DNA of 64,000 nucleotides from Aquisphaera giovannonii. GTDB lineage: Bacteria > Planctomycetota > Planctomycetia > Isosphaerales > Isosphaeraceae. The notes beneath the pieces were generated by a model that saw nothing but the letters and a program-made list of their open reading frames with translations, ran no database searches and was not told the DNA's origin. A program made the position numbers and the translations under genes. Positions 8,927 to 17,910 of this stretch are shown here, piece after piece (position 1 is the stretch's first letter; each line of letters starts with the position of its first letter). The DNA lies in the NCBI RefSeq assembly GCF_008087625.1, contig NZ_CP042997.1:5890001-5954000 (forward strand). Reading direction: 5' to 3'.

Positions 8927-9433
8927 TCACCCCAGGAAAATCGGCACCCGGCGCATCCGCGCGCCGACGGTGGCGGGGTTGTACTTGTCGTCGAAGCCGC
9001 AGGGGGGCAGCGTCTCCTCGGCGGCCTTGCTGTCGAGCGTGCCGGGGGCGCCGTTGACGTGCGCCAGCTCGTGGATGAGCGTCGCCGCGATCCAGCGGAC
9101 CGGCTCCTTGAGCGTGAAGACGTAGTCCGCGATCGAGATGTCGTTCTTGTACGTGATCCCGTAGAGCCCCTCCTCCGTGTTCGAGTTGTAGCTGACCCAG
9201 ATGCCCGGATCCTTCCACAGCGCGGCGAAGTCCCGGCGGTTCGGCAACCTGGAGAAGGCGGCATTGCAGGCCTTCAGGGTCGTCTTGCTGGCCAGGACCT
9301 GCCTGTCGATCTCCAGGAAGGCCGCGGTCACGAGCTTGATGTGGCCCGCGTCCTTGAAGGGCTCCCAGGTGTTCCCGTCCCTCGTCCGGAAATTGCTCTC
9401 GTGCTTCGACCCTTCCTTGTTGATCCTCGGCAT
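8927..9433 (-). CDS. small HExxH protein, putative zinc metalloprotease
   Basis: A 168-residue protein with HELAH at 121-125 inside a hydrophobic helix (WIAATLIHELAHVNGAP), the zincin zinc-binding and catalytic signature. Before it lies an alpha/beta region with many aromatic residues, and after it CGFDDKYNPATVG could supply the third ligand. There is no signal peptide, so it may be cytoplasmic or exported by another route. Proteins of this shape resemble the lysine-specific-metalloendopeptidase-like or effector-type zincins, but I cannot fix the family. ATG 9433 follows GAGG at six bases. Confidence 0.75.
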   Translation of the reverse strand: MPRINKEGSKHESNFRTRDGNTWEPFKDAGHIKLVTAAFLEIDRQVLASKTTLKACNAAFSRLPNRRDFAALWKDPGIWVSYNSNTEEGLYGITYKNDISIADYVFTLKEPVRWIAATLIHELAHVNGAPGTLDSKAAEETLPPCGFDDKYNPATVGARMRRVPIFLG

Positions 9434-9649
9434 GGCGCACCTCGACCCCTCGATGCCTCCGGCGGAACACCTCGAACTCCACGTCTTCATCGCGATCGGT
9501 TCGCGTGCCGGACGCAATCATGGCCGTTTTCTGCAAACGCCGGCCCGCCGACTTCCGGGCTTCGCCCGGCTTCGCTAGGCTCGGAAGGGGATTCGAGAGC
9601 GCCCCGACGTGCCTCGAATGCCCCTGCAGATCGGACTGGGGGCTGGACC

Positions 9650-10135
9650 GTGTCCGCGAGCAAGACCAACGCCGTGCGGCTGCTGGAGAAGGCGGGGATC
9701 GCGTTCGAGCTGAGGACCTACGAAGTGGACCCCGACGACCTCTCGGCCGAATCGGTCGCGAGGAAGGTGGGCATGCCGCCGGAGCAGGTCTTCAAGACCC
9801 TCGTCGCCCGGGGCGACAGGCACGGCGTCTGCCTGGCGGTGGTCCCGGGCAACTGCGAGCTCGACCCGAAGGCCCTGTCGAAGGCGACCGGCGACAAGAA
9901 GGTGGACACCGTGTCGCTGAAGGAAGTCGAGCCGCTCACCGGCTACATCCGCGGCGGCGTCACCGCCATCGGTTGCAAGAAGGACTATCCCGTCTACCTG
10001 GACGAGACCGCCGAGCTCTTCGACGTCATCGTCCTCTCCGCCGGCATGCGGGGGCTCCAACTCGTCATCGCCCCGGCGGACTACATCCGAGTGGCCGGCG
10101 CGAAGATCGCACCAATCGCCCGCGTTAAGGCATAA
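9650..10135 (+). CDS. ybaK: YbaK/EbsC-type aminoacyl-tRNA deacylase
   Basis: Hydrolyses mischarged Cys-tRNA(Pro) in known members, acting in trans to prolyl-tRNA synthetase. The 161-residue protein has the family motifs: N-terminal SKTNAVRLLEKAGI, then PPEQVFKTLV with the conserved lysine, a CELDPKALSKATG helix, and GGVTAIGCKKDYPVYLDE. The start is GTG 9650, preceded by CTGGGGGCTGG. The frame is open far upstream but that part is not protein-like. The gene converges on the redoxin gene that ends at 10381. Confidence 0.93.
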   Translation: MSASKTNAVRLLEKAGIAFELRTYEVDPDDLSAESVARKVGMPPEQVFKTLVARGDRHGVCLAVVPGNCELDPKALSKATGDKKVDTVSLKEVEPLTGYIRGGVTAIGCKKDYPVYLDETAELFDVIVLSAGMRGLQLVIAPADYIRVAGAKIAPIARVKA

Positions 10136-10380
10136 TTATAGCCATTGACGTGCCCATCGTTTCGTCCATTTCCGGGCGCGCCGCGGCCGCCCCCGTTGAA
10201 CACCGAGGCCGGTGCGACGGCAACAAGGCCGGGCGTGGCGAGAAGGCCTCCGGCGCAGCCCGCGACTCGCCCTCCCCCCCTTCCGCTCGCGGCGGGCTCG
10301 CAGTCGGGGCTCCATCACGAAGCTCCGAGGTCGTCTCGTGAGTGGGCCGGGGCCGCATCGCGGCGATGATTCGGGAGTCC

Positions 10381-11688
10381 TCATCGTCCGCCTCCCGCCA
10401 CGCCGACCCCGAGCGACTTCAGGGCCGAATCCGCCCGTGCCGCGTCCTTCACGTATCCGATCCAAGCGTCGACGACGACCCCGTCCCGGTCGATCAGGTA
10501 ATTGACGGGGATGGCACCGACGCCGTAGGCCCGCGACCAGGTCTGCTCCGCCGTCGGCGACGTGTCGAGGACGTTGGGGAAGGTGACGCCCCGCTCCCTG
10601 AGGAAATCCCGGACGATCTCTCGATCATCCGAGACGTTGACGCCCAGGACCACGAGGCCGCGGTCCTTGTGCCCCGAGTAGACCGACTGGAGATGGGGAA
10701 GCTCCTCGCGGCAGGGCGGGCAGCCGAGGCGCCAGAAGCAGATCCACACCGCCTTGCCGCGGAAGTCCGACAGTCTGATCCGGCCGCCGTCGACGGAGGC
10801 CAGGTCGAAGTCGGGGGCCTTCGATCCCGGCTTGAGGAGCGCGCCTTCGTCGTCCGGCAACCGCCACTCCGTCCAGCCCGCGGGTGGCGTCCAGGCGAAC
10901 GTGGCGTCCGGGATCTCCCGGTCGATCTCCACCGAGGACCATTCCTCCCGCGTGATGATCTCGGACTTCACGCGGACGACTTCCTCCATCCTACGCGGGA
11001 GGTGATCGCGCCGGGACAGCCAGAGTCGCCAGGTCCGCTGACCGTCCATGAAGCTGAGCTCGATCCCGTCGCAGTCCTCGCCCCGGATGGTTTCCGATCC
11101 CACCCCTCGCACGGCGTCCAGGTAACGCCGGATCGAGTCGACGTGCCCATGGAACGCGCTGGCGTCCAGGATCGGAAATCCCATCCCGCCCCCCAGCAAC
11201 GGGGCCTCGTGCAGGATCGAATGACCTCCCTCGGGGGCGGGCCTGGTCATATACGACGTGAATCGCGTCTTGGAGTCCGCATCGGATTCGGCGACGAGTT
11301 GCCACTTCGGCCGCCCTCGAGGCCAGTAGATCCAGAGATTCGCCCCGTCGCCGACGAGATTCCCGCCGGGCTCGCCCTCGTCGGAGCGGGTCTCCATGCG
11401 GAAGTAGTTCGGCTTCTTCAGCCAGATCCGGTACGAGCAGCTGTTACGGACGACGCCGCCGGACTCGCGCCCGTATCGGCTGGTGTACGACAGGGACCGG
11501 GCCCGACGCATCGCATCGTTCATCCGGTCATACGCCGCATGCGCGGCGGGCTCGTCGGGGAACGGTGCCGCGCCGACCCCGGCGGACTGCACCGCCGCGG
11601 CGAGCAGGAACCAGAAGGCCCCATGTGCGAGGAGGATCGCGGAGCGAGCACCGATCCGGGCCGAACGTGGGAAGCGATTCGCGTGCAT
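10381..11688 (-). CDS. secreted TlpA-like thiol-disulfide protein with N-terminal lipoprotein-carrier-like domain
   Basis: A 435-residue exported protein with two parts. After a signal peptide (to about 40), residues 50-280 form a beta-rich domain resembling the DUF2092/LolA-like regions found ahead of redoxins in planctomycetes. Residues 285-430 are an AhpC/TSA-TlpA thioredoxin fold with the active site CPPC (323-326) in FWRLGCPPCREELPHL, and cis-proline region GAIPVNYLIDRDG. It probably reduces or scans disulfides in the periplasm. A TACA-N2-TGTA dyad about 60 bases upstream of the start may be a BlaI-type operator. Confidence 0.88.
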   Translation of the reverse strand: MHANRFPRSARIGARSAILLAHGAFWFLLAAAVQSAGVGAAPFPDEPAAHAAYDRMNDAMRRARSLSYTSRYGRESGGVVRNSCSYRIWLKKPNYFRMETRSDEGEPGGNLVGDGANLWIYWPRGRPKWQLVAESDADSKTRFTSYMTRPAPEGGHSILHEAPLLGGGMGFPILDASAFHGHVDSIRRYLDAVRGVGSETIRGEDCDGIELSFMDGQRTWRLWLSRRDHLPRRMEEVVRVKSEIITREEWSSVEIDREIPDATFAWTPPAGWTEWRLPDDEGALLKPGSKAPDFDLASVDGGRIRLSDFRGKAVWICFWRLGCPPCREELPHLQSVYSGHKDRGLVVLGVNVSDDREIVRDFLRERGVTFPNVLDTSPTAEQTWSRAYGVGAIPVNYLIDRDGVVVDAWIGYVKDAARADSALKSLGVGVAGGGR

Positions 11689-11749
11689 GGATCACCGTCA
11701 CTCCGGCTCCGCGTCTCCCGCGGGCGAATCCCCGCATCGGCGGATGTCT

Positions 11750-11759
11750 TACAGTTGTA
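11750..11759. promoter_or_regulatory. BlaI/MecI-type operator candidate
   Basis: TACAGTTGTA, a TACA-N2-TGTA dyad, lies 62 bases upstream of the redoxin start in an unusually A+T-rich patch. BlaI/CopY-family repressors bind ACA/TGT dyads of this type. No blaI or blaR gene is in the window, so this is context-based. Confidence 0.35.
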
Positions 11760-11760
11760 G

Positions 11761-12063
11761 CATTTGCGGGCAATCGTGAACAGGATCCCCGGCCGCCCCC
11801 CAGGCCGGACTAAAGCCCGGCTCGCAGTCGCCTCGGTCGTGGATGGGTATGGCGAGGACCGTGTCGGAGGCCTCGCGATGGCCCTGGTGGTTGGATACAC
11901 CCCGTCGCTCGCCCCCTCTTCATCGGCCGACCCCGGACCGATCGGAACCCGGGCGGCGACGGCCGCTGACACGGCCGGGGCTCGCCGTTACATTGGTCGG
12001 GTCCGCCGCCCGCGCGGCGCGGCCGCCCGCGGACCCATCGAGACCGAGAGGATCCCCCGACCC
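11761..12063. other. divergent intergenic region
   Basis: About 300 bases between the divergent redoxin and DUF885 genes. Apart from the dyad at its left edge I see no distinct signal; both promoters should lie here. Confidence 0.35.
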
Positions 12064-13806
12064 ATGACATCGGCAATCCGACGCCGGCCTGCATCGGCGA
12101 CCGCGGCCCTGACGCTCCCGCTCATGGCGCTGGCGATGCTTCGAAGCCCCGCCCTCGCGGACGACGGGCCGTCGCCGTCCCCCTCGCCGTTCGCGAAGTT
12201 CGCGGACGCCTACTTCGCCTCGCGGTTCGCGGCGCATCCGACGGAGGGCACGGCCGTCGGCCTGCACCGGTACGACGCCTCGCTCGACGACGTGTCGAAG
12301 CCGCGGATCCTCGCCCGGATCGCCGAGCTGAAGGGCCAGCTCGCGGCCCTCGTCGCGATCCGGGGCGGCGGGCTCGGGTTCGACGACGAGATCGACGCCG
12401 CGATCCTCGAAGGCCAGGTCCGCGCCGAGCTGCTGGACCTGGAGACGATCCGCTACTGGGAGGTCAACCCGATGATCTACGCCGGGCTCCCCGGCGGGGC
12501 CATCGACTCGCTGATGAAGCGAGACTTCGCGCCCAAGGCCGAGCGCCTCCGCCTGGTGATCGCCCGGGAGAAGGCGATCCCGGCCGTGTTCGACGCCGCG
12601 AAAGCCAACCTGACGAACCCGCCGAAGGAGTTCACCGACCTGGCGATCCGCATGGCGAAGGGCTCGGTCGGCTTCTTCGAGGGCTCGGTGACCATGTGGG
12701 CGAAGGACGCGGCCGGCGGGGACGCCGCGCTCCTCGACGAGTTCGCGAAGGCCAACGCCGCGGTCCTCGCCGCGGTCAAGGGCTACGCCGCGTGGCTCGA
12801 GTCCGACCTCAAGCCCCGCTCCACCGGCAAGTACGCGATCGGCCCGGAGCTCTTCCTCGCCAAGCTGAAGCACGAGGAGATGGTCGAACTCCCCCTGGCC
12901 GACCTGCTGGCCCGCGGCGAGGCCCAGCTCGAGAAGGACCACGCGGCGTTCCTGGAGGTCGCGCGCAAGATCGACCCCAATCGATCCCCGGCCGAGGTCA
13001 TGAAGGCCCTCTCGAATGACCACCCGACGGCCGACGACCTCATCCCCAGCGTGCGAAGGTCGATCGACGAGGCCCGGCGCTACCTGGTCGAGAAGAGGAT
13101 CGTGACGATCCCGTCCGAGGTGCGGCCGAACATCGAGGAGACGCCCCCCTACGCCCGCTCCGGGAGCTTCGCCTCGATGGACACGCCGGGCCCGTACGAG
13201 GCGAAGGCCAAGGAGGCGTTCTACTACGTCACCCCCGTGGAGAAGGACTGGGACGCGAAGCACGCCGAGGAGCACCTGCGGCTGTACAACCCGCCGGTCG
13301 TCGCCATGATCAACGTGCACGAGGCCTACCCCGGGCACTACCTCCAGTTCCTCTACGCACCGCGCTATCCGACGAAGACGCGGAAGCTCGTCGCCTGCGG
13401 CACCAACGCTGAGGGCTGGGCGCACTACTGCGAGCAGATGATGGTGGACGAGGGCTTCGGCGGCGGCGACCCGAAGGTCCGCCTCGCCCAGCTCCAGGAG
13501 GCCCTCCTCCGCGACTGCCGCTACGTCGTCGGCATCAAGCTCCACACCGAGGGCTGGACGGTGGAGCAGGGGGCCAAGCTCATGGTCGAGAAGGGCTTCC
13601 AGGAGCCGGCCAACGCCTTCGAGGAGTCGCGCCGGGGGGCGTACAACCCGACGTACCTCTACTACACCTTCGGCAAGCTGGAGATCCAGCGCCTCCGCGA
13701 CGAGTACCTCGCCAAGAAGGGCGGCACCCTCCGCGACTTCCACGACGCCTTCGTCGCCCAGGGCGGCCTGCCGCTGCCGCTCGTGCGGCGGATCTTGTTC
13801 CGCTGA
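12064..13806 (+). CDS. DUF885-family metallopeptidase, secreted
   Basis: A 580-residue protein with a signal peptide ending about residue 34 (SPALADD). It has the DUF885 metal-binding motif HEAYPGHY (419-426) and the downstream EGWAHYCEQMM (450-460) that provides the third ligand, plus the helical N-terminal scaffold of M32/DCP-like peptidases. Experimentally studied relatives are sparse; the family is usually called an uncharacterised zinc carboxypeptidase/dipeptidase. ATG 12064 precedes the signal peptide; an upstream open frame to 11764 is not protein-like. A second gene starts two bases after its stop. Confidence 0.9.
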   Translation: MTSAIRRRPASATAALTLPLMALAMLRSPALADDGPSPSPSPFAKFADAYFASRFAAHPTEGTAVGLHRYDASLDDVSKPRILARIAELKGQLAALVAIRGGGLGFDDEIDAAILEGQVRAELLDLETIRYWEVNPMIYAGLPGGAIDSLMKRDFAPKAERLRLVIAREKAIPAVFDAAKANLTNPPKEFTDLAIRMAKGSVGFFEGSVTMWAKDAAGGDAALLDEFAKANAAVLAAVKGYAAWLESDLKPRSTGKYAIGPELFLAKLKHEEMVELPLADLLARGEAQLEKDHAAFLEVARKIDPNRSPAEVMKALSNDHPTADDLIPSVRRSIDEARRYLVEKRIVTIPSEVRPNIEETPPYARSGSFASMDTPGPYEAKAKEAFYYVTPVEKDWDAKHAEEHLRLYNPPVVAMINVHEAYPGHYLQFLYAPRYPTKTRKLVACGTNAEGWAHYCEQMMVDEGFGGGDPKVRLAQLQEALLRDCRYVVGIKLHTEGWTVEQGAKLMVEKGFQEPANAFEESRRGAYNPTYLYYTFGKLEIQRLRDEYLAKKGGTLRDFHDAFVAQGGLPLPLVRRILFR

Positions 13807-13808
13807 GT

Positions 13809-14939
13809 ATGGAGGACCGGAGCTTGAAAGTCACCCGCGCCGCGTTCAGGGCCCAGAGGGCCCGCCGGTTCGGCACCGCCAACCCGGAGCGGATGCGGCT
13901 CGCTTTCTGGGAGCGGATGGTCCGCGACGCCGAGGCGGCGCGGGCCGACGAGGAGTCGGAGGTCGAGACGTCCGTGCCCGGGCGATGGCGGACGCCCTAC
14001 GACGTGCGCTGCCACTTCGGCCTCACCGGCGACTATTCGGGCGGCCCGATCTGGTGCTTCGACCGGATGGGGATGTCGCGGACGAGGCTGGCCGATGGCC
14101 GGGTCGTCTGCGTCGCGGGGGAGCATGAGGACTACTACGACCCGGACTTCTGCATCTACAACGACGTGGTCGTCCTCGGGCCGGGGGGATCGGTGGAGAT
14201 CTACGGATATCCGGAGGATCTCTTCCCGCCCACCGATTTCCACACGGCCACGCTCCTCGGGGGCCGGTTGATCCTGATCGGGCGGGTCGGGTACAACGGC
14301 GAGCGGCGCCCGGGGACGACCCCCGTCTTCGCGCTGGACCTGGACGGCTATCGCATCGAGCCGATGCCCTCGATCGGCGAGGTGCCGGGCTGGATCTTCC
14401 GGCACGAGGCCGAACTCGACCTCGACCGCGGCGCGATCGTCGTCCGCGGAGGAGAGGTGGAGGTCCAGGGGCTGAACGACGCGAGCGGGCGGGTGATCCG
14501 CCGGAACTTCGACGACTTCGCCTACCACGTGGCGACCGGCACCTGGGAGCGGCTCACGGCGAGGGGCTGGCGGCACTTCTCCATTCAGGCTCGGGAACGG
14601 AAAACTTTCATGTTCACACAGCGATCCGGCCCCGTGCACGACCTGATGATGTCCCTGCAGGCCCAGGGCGGCCCGGCAGAGGACGTTTTCTCCTGCGTCG
14701 AGCTGGCCGCGATCCTGCCGGGATCCATCGCCCACGAGGTCGAAACTCTGGAGCCGTTCCACGGCGCCCGGATCATGGTCGAAGGCGTTCCCATCTCGAT
14801 CGGGCGCGAGGTCGATGGCATCGAGGTTATCGTCGAGGGCGACCTCGGCCCCGGCCGCGCCGAGACCCTCGCCCGGGAGATCCTGCGCCGGGTCGAGGCC
14901 GATTCGGGCGTATCCTGCGTCCTGGAGACGCTGGCCTGA
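13809..14939 (+). CDS. kelch/beta-propeller-like protein, unknown
   Basis: A 376-residue cytoplasmic-looking protein beginning two bases after the DUF885 stop, so co-transcribed and probably translationally linked. Residues 65-260 show short beta-strand repeats with kelch-like features (LADGRVVCVAGEHED, TATLLGGRLILIGRVGY, and a W at blade ends such as GTWERLT). The C-terminal 100 residues are a separate alpha/beta part. No catalytic residues are recognised, and the pairing with a peptidase is not explained. Confidence in the gene is high, in the fold modest. Confidence 0.8.
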   Translation: MEDRSLKVTRAAFRAQRARRFGTANPERMRLAFWERMVRDAEAARADEESEVETSVPGRWRTPYDVRCHFGLTGDYSGGPIWCFDRMGMSRTRLADGRVVCVAGEHEDYYDPDFCIYNDVVVLGPGGSVEIYGYPEDLFPPTDFHTATLLGGRLILIGRVGYNGERRPGTTPVFALDLDGYRIEPMPSIGEVPGWIFRHEAELDLDRGAIVVRGGEVEVQGLNDASGRVIRRNFDDFAYHVATGTWERLTARGWRHFSIQARERKTFMFTQRSGPVHDLMMSLQAQGGPAEDVFSCVELAAILPGSIAHEVETLEPFHGARIMVEGVPISIGREVDGIEVIVEGDLGPGRAETLAREILRRVEADSGVSCVLETLA

Positions 14940-15020
14940 TCGCCCGACTTCGATCACCATTCCGGCGGGAGCCGTATCGGCCCGGCAACTGCACGATCTG
15001 AGCCGACCATGAGGCCTCCC

Positions 15021-15161
15021 CGTGGGAGCCGGCTCCGTCCGGCGACCGCGCGAGCCGGCGCCCGCGAGCAACTCACCGGCGAGGGGCCGTCGATGGCCGT
15101 CGGTTATGGGACATTGATGGCCGAGGCCCGCCCCGGTCGCCGGGCGGAGCCGGCTCCCACG
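15021..15161. repeat. palindromic repeat, family Z copy 2
   Basis: Arms 15021-15047 and 15135-15161 are inverted copies of 27 bases matching at 26 positions, starting CGTGGGAGCCGGCTCCG. The loop is 87 bases. The element sits between two convergent genes. The arm resembles that at 1667-1692. Confidence 0.85.
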
Positions 15162-15202
15162 TGGGTAATTGGCCCGTCCATGTCATCGACGCCCCTTCGT
15201 GC

Positions 15203-17740
15203 TCAATACGCCGCCTCCGGCTGGCCGTTGCGGCCCGTCGTCCACGGCGTCCAGGCGAGGACGACCTGCTCCACGGTGATGTCCGCCTTCTTGGGGGACA
15301 GCTCGATCGCCTCCAGGGCGAGGGTCTCGGGCCGCATGGTGGAGTCCAGCCGCTCGACCTCGTCGCGGAACTCGCTCTCGAGCTCGGTGAAGGCGGAGAG
15401 GGCGCGGTCGAGCTGATCCTGGGCGGTGCCGATGTCGGTGGACCTCTCGTACGCCTTGCCGGCGTCCCGCGCGGCCTTGGTCACCTTGGTCGCGTTCGTC
15501 TTGCTGATCGGCTTGCGGCCGAGGAAGGCGCCGAGGATCGAGCCGCCGATGGACACCGCCGCGTCCCACTTCGCCTGGCTCGCCTTCGCCTGCTCGCGGT
15601 CGAGCCGCTCGCGCGCCCGCTCCACGTCCGCCTGGACCTTCGCCCGCTTCGAGGCGTACTTGGCCCGGAGCTCCTCGATGGCCCGGTCCCGGGCCTCGCG
15701 CGAACCCTGGCCCAGCCTCAATCGGAAGTCGCGCTCGGACTCGCCGACGCGAGAGAAGGCCTTGAGCGGGGGATACGACCAGACCGTCAGCTTGCGCTCG
15801 CGGTAGAGGTAGTTCTTCAGGGACTTGTTGAAATCGGCATACGACTTCGCCCGCGAGAGGGGCGACGGCAGCGGCGCGAAGCTCGCGCCGGCCTCGGGGG
15901 CCTTGTCGAGCTCCGGGACGCGGTCGGCGTGGACCTCGGCGCCGTCCCAGGGGTCGGCCGGGACCTCGTCGCCGACGACCTGGAGCAGGCCCAAGGTCTC
16001 CCAGTCGTCGATGCCCGTCTTCTTGTCGGCGTAATGCAGCCGGGCGACGCCCAGGATCCCCGGCCGGTACCGGATCGCGCCGCCCACCCCCGCCGCGGCG
16101 GCCGCGGTCATGCGCCTCGGGAGGAAGAACTGCGGCACGTCGGGGGGCACGACCGGCCGCGACCCCGCCGACGGATCGACCCGCGCCGAGGACGGCGGCG
16201 AGGCCGGCCCGGGCTCGATCGCCGGGGCAGGGGGGGGCGTCGCCGAGGCGGGCGGGACAGGATCGGCCGGGGCGGCGGCCGTCGCCTCGGGCCTCGCGCC
16301 CCCCCGGGACGCCCGCTGCGCCTTGACCGGGGCCATCAGCGACTGGATCTGCTCGCGGGTCAGCGGGCCGCGGAGGTACGAGAGCGCCCACCGCGACTGG
16401 AAGACGACCGGCGCGTCCTCGTGGACGTTGCTCATGAGGAAGACCCTGCTGCCCAGGCCGGAGAGCAGCCTGTCCATGGCGTCGCGGTCGAAGCCGTGCC
16501 CGGCGGCCGTCGAGGCCCCCTCCAGGCCCTCCAGCACGCGGTCCTTGTCGCGCTTCGTCTGGAGACGCCCGAGGAACCAGGTCCCGGCGTTCGACAGGCC
16601 CTTGTAGTCCAGGTCCATCGGGTTCTGCGTCGCCAGGACGATCCCCAGGCCGAAGGCCCGCGCCTGCTTCAGCAGCGTGAGCATCGGCATCTTCGACGGC
16701 GGCTTGGCGATCGGCGGGAAGTAGCCGAAGACCTCGTCCATGTAGAGGATCGCCCGCAGCGACGACGTCCCCGGCTGGGTCCGCATCCAGCCCAGGACCT
16801 CGTTCAGGAGGATCGTCACGAAGAACATCCGCTCGGCGTCGGCGAGGTGCGAGATCGACAGGATCGACACCCGCGGCTTGCCCCCCTTCGTGTACAGGAG
16901 GCTCGCGACGTCGAGCGCATCGCCCTCCATCCAGGCGGCGAAGCCCGGCGACGCGATCAGGTTGTTCAGCCGCATCGCCAGCGCGAACCGCTCCTTGGCC
17001 GGGTAGAAGGTCTCCAGGTCCAGCACGCCCACCTTGTCGAACGGCGGCTGCTGCACCTCGTGGATCAGGGCGGACATGTCGAGGTCCCGGCCGCCTCGCC
17101 ACGAGGCGTCCAGGACGTTGGACAGGAGGATGTGCTCCCGGCTGGAGATCGGGTCCGCCTCGATCCCGAGCAGGGCCAGCAGCCCGGAGGCCGCCGAGGC
17201 GACCCGCTCGCGATAGGCCTCCGCGTTGCCGACCAGCGCCTTGGGCGGTGCGTTGAACGACCGGAGGACCGTCAGCGGCAGCCCGGCGCTCGAACCGGGC
17301 GTGTAGATGGCCAGGTCCGCCGCCTCGTGCAGCCGCTCGATCCGCCCGCCGTCCTGGCCCGTCGCCTCCAGGCCCTTGCGCCAGGTCTCGGCGACCTTCT
17401 CCGCGTAGTCCTCCTTCGAGAGCCCCTTGCGGCCGGCCTCGTCGGGGTCGACCCACGGGGCGAAGTCCTCGCCGCGGAGTTGCGGGAAGGTCAGCAGCAG
17501 GTCGCTCAGGTCCCCCTTCGGGTCGATCGCGATCACGGGGATCCCGTCGATCGCCGCCTCCTCCAGCAGCGCGATGCAGAGCCCCGTCTTCCCGCTCCCC
17601 GTCATCCCGACGCAGACCGCGTGCGTCGTGAGCTGCTTCGAGTCGTACAGGATCGGCGTGGAGGTCGCCCGCTTCTCCTTCAGGTCGTACTCGTTGCCCA
17701 GGTAGAACTGCCCGAGCTTCTCGATGTCCATGTTCTTCAT
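15203..17740 (-). CDS. HerA/FtsK-like ATPase with C-terminal coiled coil
   Basis: An 845-residue ATP-binding protein. Walker A is GMTGSGKTG (45-53) and Walker B lies in ILYMDEVFGYFP (about 331-342), followed by the sensor-like ATQNPMDLDYKGLSNAGTW. This order is typical of DUF853/DUF87 HerA-like ATPases that gate DNA or protein substrates. After a Pro/Ala linker (about 470-520), residues 530-640 form a separate domain and residues 660-790 a long charged coiled coil with REARDRAIEELR-like heptads. No nurA or conflict-system partner is adjacent, so its process is unknown. A defence or mobile-DNA role is possible but unproven. ATG 17740 was chosen. Confidence 0.88.
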   Translation of the reverse strand: MKNMDIEKLGQFYLGNEYDLKEKRATSTPILYDSKQLTTHAVCVGMTGSGKTGLCIALLEEAAIDGIPVIAIDPKGDLSDLLLTFPQLRGEDFAPWVDPDEAGRKGLSKEDYAEKVAETWRKGLEATGQDGGRIERLHEAADLAIYTPGSSAGLPLTVLRSFNAPPKALVGNAEAYRERVASAASGLLALLGIEADPISSREHILLSNVLDASWRGGRDLDMSALIHEVQQPPFDKVGVLDLETFYPAKERFALAMRLNNLIASPGFAAWMEGDALDVASLLYTKGGKPRVSILSISHLADAERMFFVTILLNEVLGWMRTQPGTSSLRAILYMDEVFGYFPPIAKPPSKMPMLTLLKQARAFGLGIVLATQNPMDLDYKGLSNAGTWFLGRLQTKRDKDRVLEGLEGASTAAGHGFDRDAMDRLLSGLGSRVFLMSNVHEDAPVVFQSRWALSYLRGPLTREQIQSLMAPVKAQRASRGGARPEATAAAPADPVPPASATPPPAPAIEPGPASPPSSARVDPSAGSRPVVPPDVPQFFLPRRMTAAAAAGVGGAIRYRPGILGVARLHYADKKTGIDDWETLGLLQVVGDEVPADPWDGAEVHADRVPELDKAPEAGASFAPLPSPLSRAKSYADFNKSLKNYLYRERKLTVWSYPPLKAFSRVGESERDFRLRLGQGSREARDRAIEELRAKYASKRAKVQADVERARERLDREQAKASQAKWDAAVSIGGSILGAFLGRKPISKTNATKVTKAARDAGKAYERSTDIGTAQDQLDRALSAFTELESEFRDEVERLDSTMRPETLALEAIELSPKKADITVEQVVLAWTPWTTGRNGQPEAAY

Positions 17741-17910
17741 GCGGATGTCTTTCGATGAAACCTTCGGACGTCACACGCAGGCCGAGTACGACCAACCATG
17801 CGAGGCGGACGATAGTCGGAGCTTCGCAAGCACGGGTGGCCGACCGTGTGAGCGCGTGGTTACCCGTTTATGAATTCCTCGGAGGGATGCAGGACAGGGC
17901 GGCGGGCGTC

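Noticed and set aside
15161-17758. A plus-strand frame of 865 codons opposite the HerA-like ATPase
   Set aside because: Antisense of a well-supported gene with Walker motifs; the translation is Arg/Gly/Leu-rich and matches nothing.
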